Below are positions 57,553-64,000 of a stretch of 64,000 nt of DNA, piece by piece (within the stretch, counting starts at the first letter, position 1; every line of letters starts with the position of its first letter). The position numbers and the translations under genes are program-made. The DNA is from Aegilops tauschii subsp. strangulata. Its lineage: Eukaryota > Streptophyta > Magnoliopsida > Poales > Poaceae. The notes beneath the pieces were generated by a model. That model was not told the origin of the DNA and ran no database searches. It worked only from the letters and a program-made list of their open reading frames with translations. The DNA lies in contig NC_053037.3 of the NCBI RefSeq assembly GCF_002575655.3, forward strand, positions 446,059,793 to 446,123,792. Direction: 5' to 3'.

Positions 57553-58442
57553 TGTCAAAATACGAGTTCCAGTAAAACCCTTGAGGTTCGAACTCTGGGG
57601 TGCGCACAAAGATCTCTCTCTCCCTCACTCACACGCTCAACGATCCCACGGCCTAGCACGACGAACCCAAGGGACAAGAGACACAAGAGTTTATACTGGT
57701 TTGGGCCACCGTTGTGGTGTAATACCCTACTCCAGTGTGTGGTGTGGTGGATTGCCTTATAGGCTGGGGATGAACAAGTACAAGGGATGAACAACCTCCT
57801 GAGGAGAGGTGTTCTTGAGCTCAGTGAGCTTGTGTGTGTGAGGGTGATCTGAATGATCCGTCCCCTGCTAGGGCGGTGGCTAGTCCTATTTATAGAGGCC
57901 CTGGTCCTTTTCCCAAATGTTTAGGCGGGAAGGGATCCCACAACGTCCAATTTGAAGGGGGACAGCTAGTACAAGCTATCCTGACAAAAGGTGGTCTTCG
58001 CCTGCCAAAGGCTCTGGTGGTGACGCTGTCGTGGGCTCCGCGATGACCTCCGTCCTGCCGTCCTGCTGGTCTTGGTCCTGTTGGACCAATATGGAAACCT
58101 TTGCCTGATGCCTCGGGTCTCCTCGCCTGCACCTACCCCTTTAGCACCAAAGAAGCAACCCGGTACTCTACGCCCGCTGGCGCACGCCTGGCCTTGTCGT
58201 CATGGCTCACGTCACGGAAACCTCACGAGGTGCTCCTCGCCTTGATCTCTCCGCTCCTCGCGAGCCAGCCTAGTGAGTCTGCCCCTGAGGAAGTCTTGCA
58301 TCGTCCGCCTCGCGAGGCTTGGCCCCTCGCAAGGGTCTTGAGTGTTTGCTGATGAAGATGGGCCGTACCAGGCCGCTGGCAGAGCCACGCCATGGGCCGC
58401 AGGCAGGCAAGTCTGGGGACCCTCGTTCCCAGGACGCCGACG
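57553..58442 (-). mobile_element. Tat 5' LTR
   Basis: 890 bp. On the minus strand it starts at 58442 with CGTCGGCGTCCTGGGA (canonical TGTCGGCG with a terminal change) and ends at 57553 in ATTTTGACA. The TATA box CTATAAATA is at 57887-57895. Confidence 0.9.
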
Positions 58443-58447
58443 GCGTA

Positions 58448-58655
58448 CACAAGCTACGACACGTACAAGCTATGTTGTTATAGGTCTTCCCACACGTTTC
58501 TGATTACAGACCTGTTTGCCGCGTATCACACACATCTTGTTATATTGAACCGTTTCTGTTCTCTTGGCTCAAAGCAAACAGTTCATCCGAGTGAACCGCA
58601 TGTCGTATATCGCACACACCATGATCTGGTTGACCGTTTCTTTTGTGTTGCCTAA
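58448..58655 (+). pseudogene. Exonuclease-like gene, 3' part, running into CACTA repeats
   Basis: It continues the frame of 35426-36027 after the Tat insertion: (Y)TSYDTYKL matches the conserved Y-T-S-Y-x-x-Y following the third exonuclease motif. Soon after, from about 58490, the DNA becomes CACTA subterminal repeats, yet the frame stays open to TAA at 58653-58655. The last 50-60 residues of the ORF are therefore repeat-derived (SLGSKQTVHPSEPHVVYRTH and similar). It could be a chimeric C-terminus formed when the gene fragment was captured. Confidence 0.6.
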
Positions 58656-58948
58656 TCACAAACAGTTCATCCAAGTGAACCGTATGCTATATATCGCACA
58701 CACCTTCATCTAGCTGCCCATTTCTTTTGTTCCTCCTCATCGCAAACAGTTAATTGAACTGAACCGTGTGCCCTGCATCGCACACGCAAGTAAAATCTGA
58801 ACCGTGTTTGATGCATCCGCCATCGCAAACATTTTGCTCCTTTTTTGACGGTTTTTTACACCACCGTTTGCGATTATTGCATTGCACACAGTTTCGTCGA
58901 AGGCTCTCTGATTGTAGTGTCGCGTTAGCAGCAACCTGCAGTAGTGCG
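58490..58948. mobile_element. CACTA transposon terminus (right end)
   Basis: It ends CCTGCAGTAGTG at 58937-58948, the reverse complement of CACTACTGCAGG, a CACTA terminal inverted repeat. The preceding 450 bp consist of degenerate subterminal units combining CGCAAACAGTT, AAGTGAACCG, AACCGTGTG and ATCGCACACACC. The matching left end was not found; similar motifs occur at 34850-34980 and 31205-31300. This suggests the element once enclosed the gene modules. Confidence 0.7.
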
Positions 58949-59547
58949 TGGTGACAATGGGGTATTATATTGGTTCACTTGATGTATGTTTTGGCACTCA
59001 ACGAGCGGATTCCCGAGGTGACATTGGGGTAATCTATGCATAGGGGTTGATGCATGTTTTCGTCCTACGTTCTCTGATAGAAACTTTGGAGTGATTCTTT
59101 GTTTCATGTTGAGGGATTGTTATATGATCCAATTATGTTTCATTGTTGAGAGATTTTGCACTAGCGAAATTATGAACCCTAGGCCTTATTTTCAAGCATT
59201 GCAATACTGTTTTTGCTCACTTTTGTTACTAGTTACCTTGCTGTTTTTGTATTTTCAGATTACAAAAACCTATATCTACTATCCATATTACACTTGTATC
59301 ACCATATCTTCGCCGAACTAGTGCACCTATACAATTTGCTATTGTATTGGGTGTGTTGGGGACACAAGAGACTCTTTGTTATTTGGTTGCAGGGTTGTTT
59401 GACAGTGACCATCTTCATCCTATGCCTCCCACAGATTCATAAACCTTAGGTCATCCACCTGGGGGGAAATTGCTACTGCCCTACAAAACTATGCGCTTGG
59501 AGGCCCAACACGAGTCTAGAAGAATAAAGGTTGCGTAGTTGACACCA
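58949..59547 (+). mobile_element. Athila-type LTR fragment (3' end)
   Basis: It contains GATTCCCGAGGTGACATTGG, ATTACAAAAACCTATATCTA and ATTGGGTGTGTTGGGGACAC, remembered from abundant Triticeae Athila LTRs, and ends GTAGTTGACACCA. The CACTA end adjoins it directly on the left, so the CACTA probably inserted into this LTR. Confidence 0.6.
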
Positions 59548-60364
59548 TTGGTTTACTTAGTGGAAGATTATATGTGCATATTGTTAACCAGATATTGATC
59601 TCATCTGATCATGAATACAATTATGCTTTGTGAGTAGTTTCTTTGTTCTCGAGGACATGGGAGAAGTCTTGTGATAAGTAATCATGTGAAGTTGGTTTTC
59701 CTTCAATGTTTTGATGATATGTTATGTTGTTCTTCCTTTAGTGGTGTCGTGTGAACGTCGACTACATGATACTTCACAATGTTTGATCCTAGGGGAAGGC
59801 ATTGTGGGATTAGTTTGTATATGATGGCTTGCGGGAGAGAGGAAACCTAAACCCCGGTTTATGAGCTATTCCGTAAAGGGTTGTTTTGGATGCTTTTATT
59901 TAATGTTATGGTTCGATTTATCTTAATTCTTCTCTTGTATTTGCCGATGCTTGCATGGAGGGGATAATCATAAGTAGGTTGTTTGTTCAAGTAAGAACAA
60001 TGCCTTAGCTCCTGTCCACCCACATAACAGTTTATCAAAGCAATGAATGCGAGTCAATGAATCATGGTGAAAGTAACTAGATGAAATTCCCGTGCGTCCT
60101 CGAGAACACTTTAATCACTATAAGAAGTACTTCCGGCTTGTCCTTAGCAATATTAAGGATTGGGACAGCTTGCCACCTTGCTACTTTGGTTACTTGTTAC
60201 TTGCTACAAATTATTTTACTAAAAACTATCTTTCACAACTGTCTTACAAAACATGCAGAGAATACCTGGCTGAAAACCGCTTATTGATTCTTTCCGCCCC
60301 TCGTTGGGTTCGACACTCTTTGTTATTGAAAGGACTAAGATTGATTCCCTATACTTGTGGTTCA
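59548..60364 (+). mobile_element. Athila LTR fragment, same family as 11579-13102
   Basis: It aligns with the 3' half of the LTR at 11579-13102 (GTGTGAACGTCGACTACATG block, GTAAGAACAA block, ATGAAATTCCCGTG block) and ends CCCTATACTTGTGGTTCA. The 5' half is replaced by the LTR fragment at 58949-59547, indicating nesting. Confidence 0.75.
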
Positions 60365-60378
60365 TAAAGACTCTTTTC

Positions 60379-60397
60379 TGGTGTCGTTGCTGGCAAG
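60379..60397 (+). other. Athila primer binding site (tRNA-Asp type, degenerate)
   Basis: TGGTGTCGTTGCTGGCAAG differs by several transitions from TGGCGCCGTTGCCGGGGAG, the tRNA-Asp-complementary site of Athila elements. Confidence 0.65.
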
Positions 60398-60470
60398 TGA
60401 TGCACTCTTGGTAAGTGGAATTTGGTAAGGAAACATTTATATGTGTTGAATTTTATCCTCACTTGTTGCT

Positions 60471-61400
60471 ATGGAGGACAATCCTTTGAGAGGCTTGTTT
60501 GGGGTAACTTCGCCTCGAACACAAGTGGAAAGAGTTGAGCCTCAACCTACTGAAAATATGAAATCTCTCTTGGTATTTTGGAAAAACTGCTTGCTAATCC
60601 CTGAGATGGAAGAATACATCATGATATGCATTTAATCTTAGATAAACTTTGTGGATTATTTAGGCTTGCAAGTATATCTAGGGATGACGCTAAGAAGAAA
60701 TTATTCCCTTTATTTTTGGATGGAAAAGCATTGGCATGGTATAGTCTATTGGATGATTCTGATTCATGGGACTGGAACCAATTGCACTTTGTCCATCATG
60801 ATCGGAATTTTATCTATAATTTTTGGCCACGCGAAGGAGAAGTACCGCTCAATCTTGGGGGAGGCTTAAGGACCTGATGCCCAAATGCCCCAATCATGAT
60901 CTCTCGAGAGATATGGTTGTTCAAAACTTTTATGTTCGGCTTTCTCTTCATGATAAAGAAATGCTTGATTCTTTGCCTGCTAATTCTTTCTCAAAAAGAA
61001 GTATTATGCAACTGTGAAGATTGGGAGATCAACAGAGGTAAAGAGTCAGGTATAAATTTTGAGTATGAATGTCTTAAATCTTTTGTAGAAACATATGTTT
61101 TTCATAAGCTTAGTGCAAAATATGGACTTGATTCTGAGATAGTAGCTACATTCGGTGAATCCTCTGCTGCTCATGATCTTCCTAGAGAAGTGATTTAAAT
61201 TTCATCTGTTAAAGATATTTGTCAATAACCTATTATTGCTAATACTAAATGCTATTTTATACTACCAATACTGTTGTGCCTGGCTGCGAGCTGCTTATAT
61301 TGAGAAACTCCCTTTTCCTATTAGAATTAAGCAACATACTAAGGCTACAACCATGGTTCGTAAGAGTTATGTTAAAACCAACATCTTAAGCAACTCGGGT
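60471..61400 (+). pseudogene. Athila gag pseudogene
   Basis: ATG 60471 (MEDNPLRGLFG). Capsid-like pieces in shifting frames are LFRLASISRDDAKKKLFPLF, GKALAWYSLLDDSDSWDWNQ, CPNHDLSRDMVVQNFYVRLS and EKLPFPIRIKQHTKATTMVR. Stops at about 60630 and 61020 and frameshifts near 60620, 60800 and 60890 make it non-functional. The element breaks off near 61400, before protease. Confidence 0.75.
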
Positions 61401-62382
61401 TGTGAATTGCGCTAGAGAGGAGCAGAAAACATAAACTGAAAAATTACATATGTATATAACAAAGGCACACATATATTATGCATACCTTTTGGAAACTCGA
61501 GTTTGGGCTCCCAGGGGTATTCTTCCTTCATCCCGACCCATCAGACTCTCAGTTGCTCTCTTACAAGTAAATACTACATGTTTCGACACAACATTCTAGG
61601 TTTAACCTATTCGGGTTACATATCAACAATATAAGGCAAGCCTAAAATGGGAAGCATATTTTAGTACACTCGGAAAGAGTAATATAAGAGGAAGTATGGC
61701 AAATCAACTTAAATTCCAAGGTGAACAATGAACTATATCCACAGCTTCCTAATTGCTCAAGTGCTCGCATAGTCCATCTGACACAAATATAACAAACTAA
61801 TATTCTGTACACAGTCTATGTTCTTCAATGGATGGTTCGGGGCAAAGAATGGTTTTAGAAGGGCCTTGGAATACTGAACCAGGCTAGAAGGGGCTCATGG
61901 TTAAATTTCGAACTTTTTTGGTAGGCGTGGCCAATCATTTTGGAAAGCTGAATACAAAGAAAAAACCTAGAGCATGAGTAATTAACTAATTATTATGTGA
62001 GATATGTCAGAAGAAATCGATCTTGGGACTTTGTACAAATGGCATGCTCTTGGCATAATTAATCCATCAAATGGGGCACAAATAGAAACCTTTATCAAAT
62101 AAACTCGGAGGCTAACAAAATGAAATACCTGAATAATACCCTTCATGCGCCAAATGTTGTGCTTCAGGGCAACGATCCGGGGGGTCATTTGGGTGTACCT
62201 GTCTTAGCTCATCCCTTATAGCCTGAAAGCTCGTGCTATGCTCGGAATGTAGCTAAACCACCTTAGTGTCTTTGAGGCCCCTTTCGACCCTCCTGGGGAG
62301 AACACACGAATCACTGGTGTTTGCTATGTAGAGGACCCCTTCATCAATAATGCCAACCAAACAACACGAACTGACCGACGAC
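61401..62382 (-). other. Unassigned sequence with weak coding-like traces
   Basis: No retroelement feature is recognised. On the minus strand, 62370-62100 has a stretch reading IIDEGVLYIANTSDSCVLPR, then FQAIRDELRQVHPNDPPD. It is interrupted by one TAG and followed by a possible donor (ATTCAG|GTATTT near 62130). It may be an exon of an unknown gene or of a DNA transposon. The rest (61401-62100) is AT-rich and anonymous. Confidence 0.3.
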
Positions 62383-63945
62383 TGATACGTCTCCAACGTA
62401 TCTAGAATTTTTTATTGTTCCATGCTGTTATATTATCAATCTTGGATGTTTTATAATCATTTTTTGGTACTAACCTATTGACATAGTGCCAAGTGCCAGT
62501 TGCTATTTTCTGCATGTTTTTACATCGCATGAAATCAATACAAGACGGAGTCCAAATGCAACGAAACTTTACGGAGATTTTTTATGGACCAGAAGGAACA
62601 TAATGGGCCATGGCTGTGCCTGGGGGGAGTCCTGAGGAGGGGAAAACCCACCAGGGTGCGCCAGGAGGCCCAGGCGCGCCCTGGTGGGTTGTGCCCACCT
62701 CGGGTGCCCCCCGGACCACCTCTTTGCTCTATAAATACCCCAATATTCCAAAAACCCTAAGGGAGATGACGAAATATTCATCCAGCTGCCGCAGAGTCCA
62801 GAACCACCAGATCCAATCTAGACACCATCTCGGATGGGGTTGACCACCTCCATTGGTGCCTCTCCGATGATGCGTGAGTAGTTCTTTGTAGACCTACGGG
62901 TCCGTAGTTAGTAGGTAGATGGCTTCCTCTCTCTCTTTTGATTCTCAATACAATGGTCTCTTGGAGATCCATATGATGTAACTTTTTTAGCGGTGTGTTT
63001 GTTGGGGTCTGATGAACTTTGAGTTTATGATCAGTTATATCTTTTTATATCCATGAAAGTTATTTGAGTTTCTTTGATCTCTTATATGCATGATTGCTTA
63101 TAGCCTCGTATTTCTTCTCCGATATTTGGGTTTTGTTTGGCCAACTTGATCTATTTATCTTGCAATGGGAAGAGGTGCTTTGTAGTGGGTTCGATCTTAC
63201 GGTGCTGTATCCCTGTGATAGAAGGGGAAACGACACGTATGTATCATTGCTACTAAGGATAAAATGATGGGGTCTATCTCTACATAGATACATCTTGTCT
63301 ACATCATGTCATCGTTCTTATTGCATTACTCCATTTTTTCCATGAACTTAATACACTAGATGCATGCTGGATAGCGGTCGATGTGTGGAGTAATAGTAGT
63401 AGATGCAGGCAGGAGTCGGCCTACAAATCTTGGACGTGATGCCTATATAATGATCATTGCCTGGATATCGCCATGATTATTTGAAGTTCTATCAGTTGCC
63501 CAACAGCAATTTGTTTACCCACCGTTTGCTATTTTTCGCGAGAGAAGCCACTAGTGAAATCTACGGCCCCAGGTCTTCTTTCTCATATATTTGCCTTGTG
63601 ATCTATTTTACTTGCTCTTTTTATTTCAGATCTATTAAACCAAAAATATAAAAATATGTTGCTGCACTTTATTTTATTTGCGATCTATTTATTCAATCTA
63701 TTACAACTTTCTCCCATCATCACGCAATTTCTCGCGCCGTTACCCAAAAGGGATTGACAACCCCTTTAACACGTCGGGTTGCGAGGTGTTGTTATTTGTG
63801 TGCAGGTGATGTTTATGTTGTGTTGCTTGGTTTTCCTACTGGTTCGATAACCTTGGTTTCATCAGTGAGGGAAATATCTACTGTCGTTGTGCTGCATCAT
63901 CCCTTCCTCTTTGGGGAAATACCGACGTAGTCCTAGCAGACATGA
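62383..63945 (+). mobile_element. Athila-type 5' LTR
   Basis: It starts TGATACGTCTCCAACGTATC, a very common Triticeae Athila LTR start, and ends at CAGACATGA, where ATCA is expected. A TATA box (CTATAAATA) is at 62729-62737. A primer site follows, so this is the 5' LTR of an element continuing past the window. Confidence 0.85.
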
Positions 63946-63951
63946 GCTTTC

Positions 63952-63969
63952 TGGCGCCATAGCCAGGGA
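63952..63969 (+). other. Athila primer binding site (tRNA-Asp type)
   Basis: TGGCGCCATAGCCAGGGA matches the Athila tRNA-Asp site TGGCGCCGTTGCCGGGGA with three mismatches. The window ends 31 bp later in the leader. Confidence 0.7.
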
Positions 63970-64000
63970 GACATCAAAAGGAATTTCTGGAGCCGTTGCC

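Larger units (their letters stand above)
36028..58442 (-). mobile_element. Tat-lineage Ty3/gypsy element, split by a chromovirus
   Basis: LTRs of 889-890 bp lie at 57553-58442 (5') and 36028-36916 (3'), flanked by a perfect gcgta duplication (36023-36027 and 58443-58447). The order on the minus strand is LTR, primer site, short gag, protease, RT, RNase H, a second RNase H, integrase, antisense ORF, polypurine tract, LTR. The additional RNase H places it in the Tat lineage. A Tekay-type element with TSD ggcgc occupies 37489-51441. Coding regions are broken: the protease Asp and one RT catalytic Asp are replaced, and integrase has stops. The outermost base of the 5' LTR is G where A is expected (start CGTCGG for TGTCGG). 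Confidence 0.9.

Overview
The window looks like intergenic chromosomal DNA of a Triticeae grass (wheat, Aegilops, barley or rye group). The clearest diagnostic is a solo LTR with the known Angela/WIS/BARE-1 termini at 8020-9728. Athila-type (Sabrina-like) and Sukkula-like elements, each inserted into another, point the same way. Almost everything is LTR retrotransposon. Three degraded host-type gene modules sit in an island bounded on the right by a CACTA transposon end. No rRNA, tRNA, CRISPR or bacterial-type operon was seen. Family names rest on remembered LTR termini and protein motifs, not on a database search.

Layout, left to right. (1) 1-1457: part of a minus-strand LTR of the TGTAACACC type. 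(2) 1458-4155: the 3' part of a plus-strand Ty3/gypsy Tat-lineage element, with an antisense reading frame, a polypurine tract and a truncated LTR. (3) 4172-13102: an Athila-type element lacking its 5' end, with a broken protease-RT-RNaseH-integrase gene, a small downstream ORF split by the Angela solo LTR (TSD gatgc), and a 3' LTR. (4) 13289-28750: a complete large non-autonomous element (LARD, Sukkula-like) with 3.8-kb LTRs, no gag-pol and TSD aaacg; its 3' LTR holds a 3.7-kb solo LTR of a related subfamily (TSD ccatc). (5) 28751-36027: a gene island with a zf-XS zinc-finger gene, a Stowaway-like MITE, B3-like exons that splice toward an F-box/FBD gene, and a DEDDy 3'-5' exonuclease-like gene. 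(6) 36028-58442: a minus-strand Tat-lineage element (TSD gcgta) inside the exonuclease reading frame. It is itself split by a complete Tekay-type chromovirus at 37489-51441 (TSD ggcgc). (7) 58448-58948: the rest of the exonuclease ORF running into a CACTA terminus. (8) 58949-64000: Athila LTR fragments, a gag remnant, about 1 kb of unassigned sequence, and another Athila LTR with its tRNA-Asp-type primer site.

How the parts relate. The LARD and the Tekay chromovirus share the iMet-type primer site, a similar sequence just before the 3' LTR, and LTR ends of the TGT(A/G)ACACC...TNACA type. This makes the chromovirus lineage the likely source of the LARD's transposition machinery. LTRs of both families also carry two short acidic exon-like segments with matching splice phases. 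The Tat elements, in two independent copies, carry a 260-280-codon antisense gene behind its own TATA box; it encodes an AT-hook-like motif followed by a B3-like DNA-binding domain. These two items are the best candidates for something under-described. All retroelement coding regions here carry stops or frameshifts, so none looks autonomous today.
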